DNA of 64,000 nt, taken from JACJYE01 sp964432875 (GTDB lineage: Bacteria > Bacteroidota > Bacteroidia > Chitinophagales > Saprospiraceae). Shown piece after piece: positions 24,420-33,027 of the stretch. Location of the stretch: contig CAYSPJ010000001.1 in assembly GCA_964432875.1 (NCBI GenBank), positions 1 through 64,000 on the forward strand, given 5' to 3'. Every line of letters begins with the position of its first letter. Position 1 is the first letter of the stretch. Below the pieces are notes generated by a model that searched no databases, had not been told where the DNA came from, and saw only the letters and a program-made list of their open reading frames with translations. A program made the position numbers and the translations under genes.

Positions 24420-26447
24420 ATGCGTTTACTTCGACTACTGCTTCTGATGGCCTCCCTGCAAGCTGGCACTTTTGGCCTGGCCCAGCAGAATGTTGCCGTC
24501 ACGGTACAAAACAACTCCTTTACCCCAAAAAACATCGTCATCACTGCCGGCGACACCGTAACCTGGACCAACACCCAGGGCATCCACAACGTAAATGGCA
24601 CGCAAACCACCTTCCCTGCCAACCCCGCAAGCTTCGGCAACGGATCGGCTGCCAGCTCGCCCTGGACGTATTCGTTTGTTTTCGACAGCCCGGGCAGCTA
24701 CAATTATCAATGTGACCCCCATGTTTCACTAGGCATGACGGGCACTATTATGGTTGAGCCTGCCACGACGCCTTCCAGCAGCTTAGTGCTCACTGGCCTT
24801 TTCGATGGGCCCCTGCCTGGCGGCACCCCTAAGGGCGTGGAGCTGTTCGTGCGGGAAGACATCGCCGACTTGAGCGAGTACGGCCTGGGCTCTGCCAATA
24901 ACGGGGGCGGCTCCAGTGGCGTAGAGTTTACCTTCCCAGCTGTTTCCGCTACAGCGGGCACCTACCTCTACGTATCTATTGAAGGGCCCAACTTCGAGGC
25001 CTACTTCGGCTTCCCACCAGATTTTGTGGATGACGGCAACCCCTCATCCGTCGCCATCAACGGAGACGATGCCGTGGAGCTATTCCGCAACGGTACGGTG
25101 GTGGATGTTTTTGGCGATATCAATGTGGACGGCACCGGCCAGCCCTGGGAATACCTCGATGGCTGGGCTTACCGCGTGAACGGTACCGGCCCTGATGGCA
25201 GCACCTTCGTCTTGTCTAATTGGTTTTTCAGCGGCATCGATGCCTTTGACAATACCACTTCTAATGACGAAGCGGCCCTACCCATGCCCATCGGCACTTA
25301 TGACCCCGGCGCAGCCCCGGGCATTACTGCCAATAATGACCAGGCTGCCACGCCCAGTGGCCAAGCGGTGACGATTGATGTACTGTCCAATGATTTTACG
25401 CCTAACCCGCTCACTGGCTTCGCCATCACCAGCTTCCCTGCCAACGGCACGGCATCCGTTATGCCGCAGCAAATCATCATCTACAACCCCAATCCAGGTT
25501 TTTGTGGCACGGATAGCTTCACTTATGAAATCTGCGATGCAGAAAATTGCAGCACAGCCACTGTAACGGTCACCGTGACCTGCCCCCTGCCCCTTTATCC
25601 CATTGGGCAAGTGACCAGCGTGAATGCTGATGGCGTAGCCGATTCGCTGAACCTGCGCTGCGAGCTGCGCGGTATTGTCTATGGCGTAAACCTTCGCCCC
25701 CAAGGCCTGCAGTTCACCTTGATAGATAATGATAACGACGGTATCGGCGTCTTCAACAACAATCGCAATTTTGGCTACACCGTACAAGAAGGAGATGAAA
25801 TAGCCGTGCAGGGCCGCATCGATCAATTCAATGGCCTGACCCAAATTGCAGTAGATACCGTCTGGCTCCTCTCTACGGGCAACTCGCTCCAGGCGCCAAC
25901 GATCGTCACTGCCCTAGACGAATCGACCGAATCACAATTGGTCAAGATCGAGAACCTTACCCTGGTCAATCCCAGCCAATGGAGCCCCAGCGGCGCGGGC
26001 TTCAATGTGGATGTCACGGATGGCAGCAGGGTATTCCAGATGCGCATCAACGTCAACGTTGACCTCTTCAACGAACCGGCACCCAACGGCCCGTTCAACC
26101 TCACTGGCATCGGCAGCCAATTTGATAATTCCCTGCCCTATACCGAGGGCTACCAGATACTGCCGCGCTACCAGGAAGACATCGCCTTGCTCAGCAGCAC
26201 CATCAGCCCGAGCCTGGGCGAGCGCATCCGCTTTTTCCCCAACCCTGCCCGGGATGTGCTCTACATCCAAAGCCAGGAGCAATTGGATTTGATCCGCATC
26301 AGCACGATCAATGGTCAAAAGGCTGCCGAATGGCGGAAACCGGAAATGGCTACAGCCCTGGAGCTGGCTAAATTGCCCGGCGGAACCTATCTGATCACCT
26401 TCGTCAAAGGCAACCAAATCTGGGCGGCGGAGCTGCTTAAACTATAA
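24420..26447 (+). CDS. Multidomain T9SS-exported cupredoxin protein
   Basis: A 675-residue secreted protein. Signal peptide 1-21. Residues 24-113 form a plastocyanin/halocyanin-like cupredoxin with all type 1 copper ligands visible: H56, C98, H101 and M106. Residues about 120-300 resemble lamin-tail-like surface domains (KGVELFVREDIADLSEYGLGSA; DDAVELFRNGTVVDVFGDI). About 305-395 is a cadherin/Ig-like module (ANNDQAATPSGQAVTIDVLSNDF). About 400-600 is an OB-fold-like region related in style to DUF5689/nuclease-associated domains (LRGIVYGVNLR, GDEIAVQGRIDQFNGLTQIAVD). The T9SS sorting domain runs from about 605 (RIRFFPNPARDVLYI) to the end. Met at 24420 is the start; the upstream open frame begins only with TTG. 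Function unknown; copper binding is inferred from ligands. Confidence 0.8.
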   Translation: MRLLRLLLLMASLQAGTFGLAQQNVAVTVQNNSFTPKNIVITAGDTVTWTNTQGIHNVNGTQTTFPANPASFGNGSAASSPWTYSFVFDSPGSYNYQCDPHVSLGMTGTIMVEPATTPSSSLVLTGLFDGPLPGGTPKGVELFVREDIADLSEYGLGSANNGGGSSGVEFTFPAVSATAGTYLYVSIEGPNFEAYFGFPPDFVDDGNPSSVAINGDDAVELFRNGTVVDVFGDINVDGTGQPWEYLDGWAYRVNGTGPDGSTFVLSNWFFSGIDAFDNTTSNDEAALPMPIGTYDPGAAPGITANNDQAATPSGQAVTIDVLSNDFTPNPLTGFAITSFPANGTASVMPQQIIIYNPNPGFCGTDSFTYEICDAENCSTATVTVTVTCPLPLYPIGQVTSVNADGVADSLNLRCELRGIVYGVNLRPQGLQFTLIDNDNDGIGVFNNNRNFGYTVQEGDEIAVQGRIDQFNGLTQIAVDTVWLLSTGNSLQAPTIVTALDESTESQLVKIENLTLVNPSQWSPSGAGFNVDVTDGSRVFQMRINVNVDLFNEPAPNGPFNLTGIGSQFDNSLPYTEGYQILPRYQEDIALLSSTISPSLGERIRFFPNPARDVLYIQSQEQLDLIRISTINGQKAAEWRKPEMATALELAKLPGGTYLITFVKGNQIWAAELLKL

Positions 26448-26494
26448 AACTCGGGAAAGCGTTTAAGCCTTAGGGATTTCAAGCTCTTCACATC

Positions 26495-26530
26495 ACAAGC
26501 CGGGTAGCAAAAAGCTGCCCGGCTTGTTTA
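26495..26530 (+). terminator. Terminator after the T9SS cupredoxin gene
   Basis: Fourteen-base arms (26495-26508 and 26514-26527) with one G-T pair and an A5 loop, followed by a short T-rich stretch. It lies 48 bases after the stop codon and just before the patatin gene. Confidence 0.75.
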
Positions 26531-26540
26531 TACCTGGCTC

Positions 26541-27317
26541 ATGGCAAAGAAAAAAACAATCGGTATCGCCCTCTCTGGCGGAGGGGCTCGCGGCATCGCA
26601 CATATCGGAGTATTGCAAGCGCTGGAAGACCAGGGCCTAGCCCCGGAAATCATCACTGGTGCCAGCGCAGGTTCTATTGTCGGCGCTTTTTATGCTTCCG
26701 GCAGAAAACCGGCAGACATCCTGCAAATCGTTAAAAAGGCCAGCATCTTCAAGCTGTTTAAAATGGGGCTCCCTTATGCCGGCCTGACCAAACTGACCTA
26801 CCTGCGCGACGTATTGGCCGAGCATATCGAAACCGATAGCTTCGAAGCTTTGCAGAAAAAGTTGTTCGTCTCCATCGCCAACCTCAATACCGGTGCTTGC
26901 GAACTCCGCGACAGCGGGCCCCTCTTCGACGTAGTAATGGCCTCTTCTTCCATCCCGCTGGTTTTTCAGCCCGTGAGAATTGAAAATCAGCTTTACGTCG
27001 ATGGCGGCCTGCTCAACAACATGCCCGTCGAGCCGTTAAAAGAGCTGGCAGACATCAGCATCGCCGTCAACGTCATGCCGGATATGGAAGTCACCAGCGA
27101 CGATGTGCAAAATGTATTCAGTATTGCCCAGCGCTGCTTTGACCTCTCGGTCTTAGCCAATACCCGCCCCAACATCGAGCGCTGCGACCTGCTCATCCAA
27201 CCGAACGAGCTCCATAAATACAACATCTTCCAGTTGAACCGCTATGAAAAAATTTACGACATCGGCTACCAGGAGATGACGGCAAAAATGCCGGAATTGC
27301 AGCTGCTGCTCGAATAG
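26541..27317 (+). CDS. Patatin-like phospholipase
   Basis: A 258-residue patatin-family lipid acyl hydrolase with a Ser-Asp dyad. The oxyanion motif GGGARG spans residues 13-18, the nucleophile elbow GASAGS has S43, and the catalytic aspartate is D154 in DGG. Size and motif order match the bacterial RssA/NTE-type group. No signal peptide is present, so it probably acts in the cytoplasm or at the inner membrane face. It is preceded by a terminator and is likely monocistronic. Substrate (phospholipid or lysophospholipid) is not determinable. Confidence 0.9.
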   Translation: MAKKKTIGIALSGGGARGIAHIGVLQALEDQGLAPEIITGASAGSIVGAFYASGRKPADILQIVKKASIFKLFKMGLPYAGLTKLTYLRDVLAEHIETDSFEALQKKLFVSIANLNTGACELRDSGPLFDVVMASSSIPLVFQPVRIENQLYVDGGLLNNMPVEPLKELADISIAVNVMPDMEVTSDDVQNVFSIAQRCFDLSVLANTRPNIERCDLLIQPNELHKYNIFQLNRYEKIYDIGYQEMTAKMPELQLLLE

Positions 27318-27357
27318 CCTTGCTCCAGGAGGGGGAACTCTGGCCTCCGCTCCCCGC

Positions 27358-28029
27358 CTATTTTTTCAACTCCGAAAACTCCACTCTCAACGCCTTGGGC
27401 TCCGGCTCCATGAGCTCAGGATAGAGCACCTTATAAAACTCCAGATAATCAGGCCCGATGGTAAAGCCGTCCAGGTCGTCGTTGCGCACTTCCATATCCA
27501 ACTGGTAAAGTTTTTCGATTTTTGCGCGCAGCAGCTTGCGCAAAACCGTGCGGTAGTCCTTACCCGGCGGGAAAAAGGCGCTCAATTCGATGACCTGCTT
27601 GGGTGTAGGAGCGTAGTTGATACTTTGTATGTCGTATAACGGGATAGAAGTGCCCGGTACAAACCACTCAAACACCTGCCTGATGCTAACCACTGTATCG
27701 CTCAACTGTACGACTTCGTATTTGGAATCCAGGTTGCGCCCAGCCCCTTCAAAATCTTTGATAAACTCTTCAAAGCGGCCAATGGCGTCTTTCAAAACCT
27801 GCTGCATCATCGCATTAAAAACCTGATCGCCCTGGATGCCGGGATACGAAATCGAGGCTTCATAGCTCAGCAGGGTATCTTCCCGGCTAAAGGAGATAGC
27901 GGTGAGTTCCGGCACGGGCCCGGAAATTTTCGGCTGCCAGGCCTGAGCTTGTTCTTCAGGCTGTTTGTCCGGCCCGCAAGCAGCTACCAGCACAGACGAT
28001 ATTAGGAGTAAAAAAGCTAGTTTCTTCAT
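27358..28029 (-). CDS. DUF3298/RsiV-like lipoprotein
   Basis: A 223-residue lipoprotein: MKKLAFLLLISSVLVAACG gives a lipobox cysteine at C18. The mature part has the DUF4163 (PdaC) plus DUF3298 (RsiV C-terminal) layout: SYEASISYPGIQGDQVFNAMMQQVLKDAI in the first half, then INYAPTPKQVIELSAFFPPGKDYRTVLRKLLRAKI and FTIGPDYLEFYKVLYPEL. RsiV is a lysozyme-binding anti-sigma factor in Bacillus, but this copy has no transmembrane anti-sigma segment and is a periplasmic lipoprotein. The start at 28029 is preferred over 28038 because it gives a standard signal peptide. Confidence 0.75.
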   Translation of the reverse strand: MKKLAFLLLISSVLVAACGPDKQPEEQAQAWQPKISGPVPELTAISFSREDTLLSYEASISYPGIQGDQVFNAMMQQVLKDAIGRFEEFIKDFEGAGRNLDSKYEVVQLSDTVVSIRQVFEWFVPGTSIPLYDIQSINYAPTPKQVIELSAFFPPGKDYRTVLRKLLRAKIEKLYQLDMEVRNDDLDGFTIGPDYLEFYKVLYPELMEPEPKALRVEFSELKK

Positions 28030-28075
28030 TTGATTCAAATTTGTTTTTTAAGTGACTCCAGCAATGCCCATCCAT

Positions 28076-29686
28076 CTACTGTTTCAATAGGCTCCGGCTG
28101 ATGCGCCTCCCCTCTTTCTCGATGGTAAAAATATACGCGCCCGCTGGCAAGCCGGCGGTACTGATGATTTCGCTATGCTGCCCCCCCACTGCCAGGTGGC
28201 GCTCAAAGATGAGCTTGCCGCTAGCATTGCGCAAAAATATTTGGTAGTTGCCGCCCTCAGCGCTGGCCAGTTCAAGTTGAAACTGATCGGCAAAAGGGTT
28301 AGGCGACAGCTTCAGGGACTGTAGCCCCAGCGTTTCCAGGCTCGTCACCGCGATGGAAAGCGGGAGGGAAACCAGCGTACAGCCATTGCCGTCTACCACT
28401 TGCACAGCATACACCCCGGTCTCGGAAATCGTGTAAACGGAGGCTTCAGCTCCATCGATCGGCTGCCCGTTCAAGAGCCATTGATAAGCTGCGTAGCCCT
28501 CTGGAGCGGACAAATCATTCACATCTGCCGCGATTTCTGGCCGGGGCTGGGCCGCGCAATTGACCCGCACCCGATAGATGGCGCCTTCGCTGATGGCCGC
28601 TACATAGAGCTCGCCTACGGCATCTTCTCCAAAAGCGACAAACTGGTTGTTGGCACCATCGAGCAGCTCGGTATTTACCCAGCCGCCCTGCCCATCGGAT
28701 TCCAGCGACCAGAAGCGGCCGGAGCAAAAGTCGGCATAGATGTATTTCCCATACAGGAAGGGGAAGGCGCTGCCACGGTAAACATAGCCACCCGTGACGG
28801 AACACCCCACGCTGGAGTTGTTGGGATAGACATGGATAGGTTGGGTGTATTCTGCCGGGCCACCGCACCCATTGGTATTATACGCGGCAAAGCCCTCGTA
28901 GCAGCGCCAGCCATAGTTTTCACCGCCGGGGCTACCCGCAGGCTGGAAGTTGATTTCTTCCCAGGCGTTCTGCCCGACATCGGCAATCCAGAGGTCGCCG
29001 GTGAGCCGGTCGAAGCTGAAGCGCCAAGGGTTGCGCAGGCCCAGTGCCCAGATTTCATCGCGGGTGGTATTGTCACTGACGAAGGGGTTGTCAGCAGGGA
29101 TGGCATAGGGCGTGCCCCCATCCACATCGAGGCGGAGCATCTTGCCCAGCAGATTCGAGCGGGTCTGCCCGGTATTCATGGGGTCGCCGCCGGAGCCGCC
29201 ATCGCCCATGCTGGTGTAGAGGTAGCCGTCGGGGCCAAAGAGCACGCAACCGCCATTGTGATTGCTAAAGGGTTGGTTGACCTCCAGGAGGATGAGTTCG
29301 CTGTCGGGGTCTGCTTGGTTGGGATTAGCCGGGCTACGGCTAAAGCGGGAGACGCGCGAGTTGCCCGCGCTATTGGTATAGTTGACGAAAAAGTAACCAT
29401 TATTGGCGTAATCAGGATGGAACGCCAGACCCAATAGGCCGCGCTCGCTGGCAGCGGAGTTGACCCGGGCGCTGATGTTGAGAAAAGGCTGCGCCAAGGC
29501 CGCGCCGTTGCCGTCGATAATGCGGATCGTACCGCCTTTTTGTACGATGAACAGGCGCTCATCGCCAGCATGAGCGATACTCACCGGCAGGGAGAAGCCC
29601 GTCAGGTATACTTGCAACTCGATCAAAGGCTGTGCAGAAGCCAAGGTATAGAACAAGGACAAAGTGAGGAAAAGGGCGTATTTCAT
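28076..29686 (-). CDS. T9SS-exported PQQ-dependent sugar dehydrogenase
   Basis: A 536-residue secreted protein: signal peptide (1-18), a six-bladed beta-propeller of the soluble glucose/sorbosone dehydrogenase family (about 25-370), a short Ig-like/PKD-like insert (about 378-445, YAAYQWLLNGQPIDGAEASVYTI) and a T9SS sorting domain (about 455-536, SLKLSPNPFADQFQLEL). Family motifs include ERGLLGLAFHPDYANNGYFFVNYT (a probable catalytic histidine), NHNGGCVLFGPDGYLY and GLRNPWRFSFD. Such enzymes oxidise sugars using pyrroloquinoline quinone; in this subfamily the substrate and even PQQ dependence are often unproven. A perfect minus-strand promoter with a ~100-base leader precedes it. Confidence 0.85.
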   Translation of the reverse strand: MKYALFLTLSLFYTLASAQPLIELQVYLTGFSLPVSIAHAGDERLFIVQKGGTIRIIDGNGAALAQPFLNISARVNSAASERGLLGLAFHPDYANNGYFFVNYTNSAGNSRVSRFSRSPANPNQADPDSELILLEVNQPFSNHNGGCVLFGPDGYLYTSMGDGGSGGDPMNTGQTRSNLLGKMLRLDVDGGTPYAIPADNPFVSDNTTRDEIWALGLRNPWRFSFDRLTGDLWIADVGQNAWEEINFQPAGSPGGENYGWRCYEGFAAYNTNGCGGPAEYTQPIHVYPNNSSVGCSVTGGYVYRGSAFPFLYGKYIYADFCSGRFWSLESDGQGGWVNTELLDGANNQFVAFGEDAVGELYVAAISEGAIYRVRVNCAAQPRPEIAADVNDLSAPEGYAAYQWLLNGQPIDGAEASVYTISETGVYAVQVVDGNGCTLVSLPLSIAVTSLETLGLQSLKLSPNPFADQFQLELASAEGGNYQIFLRNASGKLIFERHLAVGGQHSEIISTAGLPAGAYIFTIEKEGRRISRSLLKQ

Positions 29687-29783
29687 CTTTTTTTCTTGTG
29701 AAGGTAAGCAAAAAATCCAGTTGCTGCCAAATGCTATTCACCGACCGGTCGCCTGTTTTGCAAAAGGCAAGAAAATTCGTTCC

Positions 29784-29814
29784 TTTGCGTTGACAAAGGT
29801 AAACCCTATCTTTA
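29784..29814 (+). promoter_or_regulatory. Promoter of the beta-propeller gene
   Basis: TTTG (29784-29787), a 19-base spacer and TATCTTTA (29807-29814; one mismatch to TAnnTTTG) lie 21 bases before the start at 29836. It overlaps the divergent promoter on the other strand. Confidence 0.55.
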
Positions 29815-29824
29815 AGCCGTCAAA
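29794..29824 (-). promoter_or_regulatory. Promoter of the T9SS sugar dehydrogenase gene
   Basis: On the minus strand, TTTG (29821-29824), 19 bases, then TACCTTTG (29794-29801): a full consensus match. The start codon at 29686 is about 105 bases downstream, so the mRNA would have an unusually long leader for this neighbourhood. Confidence 0.65.
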
Positions 29825-29835
29825 TACTAAAAAAG

Positions 29836-30726
29836 ATGCGAAACAGAATGACTTTATTGCTCTTGGTGCTAGCCGTCTGCTTTGGCGGCCCGGCCTATGC
29901 CCAAAAATCCAACATCTATCTTTTTGAAATCGCTCAGGAAGGCGGCAACATCAAACTGAGCAAGCCGCGCTACCTGACCGGCTTCAACGCCCAGGGGTAT
30001 AATTCCGACCCCTCTTTCTTTTCTCCTAATGAGCTCTACATCACGGTGCGGCAGCCCCGGGCTACCCAAACTGACATTTATAAGCTTGATCTCCAAACCC
30101 GCTCGAAAACCCAGGTGACGGCCACCACTGAAAGCGAATACACCCCGGCCCGTATGCCGGAGTACTACAATTTTTCCGCGCTCCGGCAGGAAAGAGAAGG
30201 ACGGGATAGCGTGCTGCGGCTCTGGCAATTCCCCGTTGACCAGTTGACCAACGGCAAGCCCATTTTCAAATACCTCACCGGCATCAAAAATTATTTGTGG
30301 CTCAACAGCCAGGAGATCATCGTTTATAAGGAAGGCGACCCCAGTACGCTGGCCTTTGTCAATACCAACAACGATCAGATCACCACGATTGCAACAGGTA
30401 TAGGCCGCTATTTCATCCGCCTGCCCAACGGCAACCTGGCCTATGTGCAAAAAAGCCGTTACGACGATTGGAAAATCATGGAGAAAAATCTCTACCGCCG
30501 GCAGGAGCTGCCCCGCACCATCATCGAAACCCTGCCCAGTTCCGATTGTTTCACCGTGTTGCCCGACGGCACCTACCTCATGGCTAAGGGCAGCAAGCTT
30601 TACAAATATAGCCGGATCACGGATAGCAACTGGAAAGAAGTGGCGGACTTGCGCTTCTACGAGATCCGCAATATCTCGCAGTTGCAGATTAGCCCAGATT
30701 TCAAGCTGGCCATCGTAGCCGATTAA
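29836..30726 (+). CDS. Secreted TolB/WD40-like beta-propeller protein
   Basis: A 296-residue protein with a signal peptide (ending GGPAYAQ at about residue 23). The mature sequence shows repeating strand motifs of about 40-45 residues, such as SDPSFFSPNELYITVRQP, TDIYKLDLQTRSKTQVTATTESEYTPARMP and STLAFVNTNNDQITTIATG. These resemble WD40-like/TolB PD40 propeller blades. No catalytic motif or sorting domain is seen, so a periplasmic location is likely. It lies 10 bases upstream of the DUF1684 gene, implying one transcript. Function unknown. Confidence 0.65.
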   Translation: MRNRMTLLLLVLAVCFGGPAYAQKSNIYLFEIAQEGGNIKLSKPRYLTGFNAQGYNSDPSFFSPNELYITVRQPRATQTDIYKLDLQTRSKTQVTATTESEYTPARMPEYYNFSALRQEREGRDSVLRLWQFPVDQLTNGKPIFKYLTGIKNYLWLNSQEIIVYKEGDPSTLAFVNTNNDQITTIATGIGRYFIRLPNGNLAYVQKSRYDDWKIMEKNLYRRQELPRTIIETLPSSDCFTVLPDGTYLMAKGSKLYKYSRITDSNWKEVADLRFYEIRNISQLQISPDFKLAIVAD

Positions 30727-30736
30727 GCTGGAGAAT

Positions 30737-31339
30737 ATGCACAACCTTATCCTCTTTGCTCTAGCCCTCTTGCTCAGCCCTGCTCTGCTGGGGCAGGAAG
30801 CCCTGGATTATGCCCAGGCCGTGGAGCAATACCGCCTGGACTACCGCCAAAAGTTCCTCCAAACCGAACGCTCCCCCCTGGATTCAGCCGGGGTCGCACG
30901 CCTGCGCTTCTTCCCGCCGGATGAGGCATACCGGCTGGCCTGCACCTTCGAGCGCACCACAGAAGCCGAGCCTTTCGACCTGCCCACCTACAGCGGCATT
31001 ACTAAACCTTATATAATGTATGGTGTAGCCTCTTTTGAACTCGGGGGAGTGGCATTTACCCTGGCGGTTTACCAAAGCTTGCAGAGCCGACAGATGCCCC
31101 TCTATCGCGACTACCTCTTCATCCCTTTCAAAGACGCTACCAATGGGGACAGCACTTACGGCGGCGGCCGCTACCTGGACATCCGCATCAGCGATATCCA
31201 AGAGGGCCGGCTTATCCTGGATTTCAACAAGGCCTACAACCCTTACTGCGCCTATAGCGATGGCTACAACTGCCCTATACCACCACCAGAAAACCACCTG
31301 CCCATCCCCATCCTGGCAGGAGAGCAGGGTTTTGAATGA
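30737..31339 (+). CDS. DUF1684 family protein
   Basis: A 200-residue exported protein with a signal peptide (1-18, ending LLGQ). The DUF1684 signature is strong: the N-terminal helix with YRQKFLQTERSPL, the RLRFFPPD strand, SFELGGVAFTLAVYQ, the LFIPFKDATNGDSTYGGGRYLDI block, and the C-terminal LDFNKAYNPYCAYSDGYNCPIPPPENHL. No enzymatic role is established for the family. Second gene after the beta-propeller gene, with a 10-base gap. Confidence 0.85.
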   Translation: MHNLILFALALLLSPALLGQEALDYAQAVEQYRLDYRQKFLQTERSPLDSAGVARLRFFPPDEAYRLACTFERTTEAEPFDLPTYSGITKPYIMYGVASFELGGVAFTLAVYQSLQSRQMPLYRDYLFIPFKDATNGDSTYGGGRYLDIRISDIQEGRLILDFNKAYNPYCAYSDGYNCPIPPPENHLPIPILAGEQGFE

Positions 31340-31378
31340 TGATAGCCAATAACGAGAACCGAGTAGCATACCGCAAAA

Positions 31379-32095
31379 ATGACCTTTGACGTTACCATCC
31401 CCGTACTCGATGAAGAAGCGACCCTGGAGCAAAATGTTCTCGTGCTCCATCGCTTCCTCCAGACCCATTTCCCGCAGCCGGGCCAATGGCGCATCCTTAT
31501 TGCCGATAACGGCTCTACCGACCGTACCGCCGATATCGCCCAGCAGCTCGCTCAAGGGGTGCCGGAGATAGCCTATATCAAAGTGCCGCAACGGGGCGTG
31601 GGCCTGGCCCTAAAGACTTCCTGGGGCCAATCTCAGGCCGATATCGTGGGGTATATGGACCTGGATTTAGCCACGGCCTTGCCACACTTCCTGCAAGCGT
31701 ATGAAGCTCTGGCCGAGAAAGGTTATGATCTGGTTTATGCCACCCGCCTGCACCCCAAGTCGCAGGTCATCAACCGCCCCTTCAAACGGGAAGTCGCCAG
31801 CCGGGTATTCAATGCCATCCTGAAAGCTTACCTGGGCGTCGGTTTTTCCGATGGGATGTGCGGCTTTAAATTTCTGCGCCGCTCTATTTATCCCGAACTC
31901 AAGCAGGCGGGCGCCCAAAATAATGGCTGGTTTTTCTCTACCGAGTTGCTCACGACGGCAGAATGGCTGGGCAAAAGGATTTACGAGCTACCCGTGAAAT
32001 GGACCGATGATGCTGGCAGCAGCAAGGTGGAAATCATCCCCCTGGCCAAGCGCTACCTGCGCGCCATGTACGAACTTAAAAAACGCAAACCCTGA
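31379..32095 (+). CDS. Family 2 glycosyltransferase (DPM/polyprenyl-phosphate type)
   Basis: A 238-residue GT-A fold glycosyltransferase. It begins DVTIPVLDEEATLEQNV, has the nucleotide-sugar motif ADNGSTDRTADIA (about residues 41-53), and the metal-binding DLD in YMDLDLAT (about 96-103). The region FSDGMCGFKFLRRSIYPEL (about 153-171) is typical of dolichol/polyprenyl-phosphate sugar synthases. No C-terminal transmembrane segments are present. First of four tightly packed genes; its TGA overlaps the ATG of the aldo/keto reductase. It probably charges a lipid carrier with a sugar for an envelope glycan; the sugar is unknown. Confidence 0.82.
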   Translation: MTFDVTIPVLDEEATLEQNVLVLHRFLQTHFPQPGQWRILIADNGSTDRTADIAQQLAQGVPEIAYIKVPQRGVGLALKTSWGQSQADIVGYMDLDLATALPHFLQAYEALAEKGYDLVYATRLHPKSQVINRPFKREVASRVFNAILKAYLGVGFSDGMCGFKFLRRSIYPELKQAGAQNNGWFFSTELLTTAEWLGKRIYELPVKWTDDAGSSKVEIIPLAKRYLRAMYELKKRKP

Positions 32096-33027
32096 TGCCG
32101 GGAAACACCCCCTACCCTACCCTCGCCCTCGGCACCGCCCTCTGGGGCTGGAGCACGCTGCGCCCGGCCTGCCATGATCTGCTCAGCCGCTTCTACCAGA
32201 GTGGCTTGCGCGAAATCGATGGCGCCACCAACTACCCCATCAACAAACAGCCCAAAGACTTCCGCCTGGCCGAAGCCATCTTGCTGGAGTGGATCCAGAC
32301 CCATGGTGTACAAGACCTTAAACTGACGATGAAGGTCGGCAGCCTCGATAACCTGCGCAGCCCGGAGCATAACCTCTCCAAAAGCTTCTTGCTGATGATG
32401 CTAGACGAGTACCGGCAGCGCTTTGGCAGCAACCTGCATACCCTTATGATCCATTGGGATAACCGTGCAGATGAGCCCCTCATCCGCGAGAGCCTGGAGG
32501 CGCTGGACTACGCCCGGCAGCTGGGCTTGCAAATCGGCCTGTCGGGCATCCGCCACCCCGAAATATACGCCCGCCTGAATCAGGAGTTTCAGTTCGATTT
32601 CCGCATCCAGATCAAGCACAACATCCTCCAGTCCGATTACGGGCGCTATACGGCTTTCCAGGGCCGGCAGCGGTTTACCGCCTATGGCATCAATGCCGGC
32701 GGGTTGAAGTTGGCAGCCCAGGACTACCACGAGGGCAGTTCGCTGCGGGTGCGGGGGGGCGATACCCAGCAAGAACACCCCATCATGCCCCGCCTTCGGC
32801 AGGCCATAGCGCGCGCTAACCAGGGCCACAACCGCCCGGCAATCACCAATTTCAACCATTGTGGCATGGCCTTCGCCTTCCATAGCCCCGATATGGAGGG
32901 CATCCTCTTGGGGCCTTCCCAATTGAACCAATTGGAAGATAGCCTGGCTTTTTACGGCCACCTCAAAACCGGAGCGTATGCCGATTTGTATCAAAGCCTA
33001 AAGGAGTTGCATGAAAACCAATCCTGA
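32095..33027 (+). CDS. Aldo/keto reductase family protein
   Basis: A 310-residue TIM-barrel NAD(P)H-dependent reductase with the complete catalytic tetrad: D42, Y47, K80 and H120 (motifs EIDGATNYP, LTMKVG, LMIHWD). The usual C-terminal cofactor-binding sequence is poorly conserved, although the ending SPDMEGILLGPSQLNQLEDSLAF fits the family. It overlaps the glycosyltransferase gene by one base and the FAD enzyme gene by 17. It may act on a sugar or sugar-derived aldehyde made in this operon (inference). Confidence 0.8.
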   Translation: MPGNTPYPTLALGTALWGWSTLRPACHDLLSRFYQSGLREIDGATNYPINKQPKDFRLAEAILLEWIQTHGVQDLKLTMKVGSLDNLRSPEHNLSKSFLLMMLDEYRQRFGSNLHTLMIHWDNRADEPLIRESLEALDYARQLGLQIGLSGIRHPEIYARLNQEFQFDFRIQIKHNILQSDYGRYTAFQGRQRFTAYGINAGGLKLAAQDYHEGSSLRVRGGDTQQEHPIMPRLRQAIARANQGHNRPAITNFNHCGMAFAFHSPDMEGILLGPSQLNQLEDSLAFYGHLKTGAYADLYQSLKELHENQS

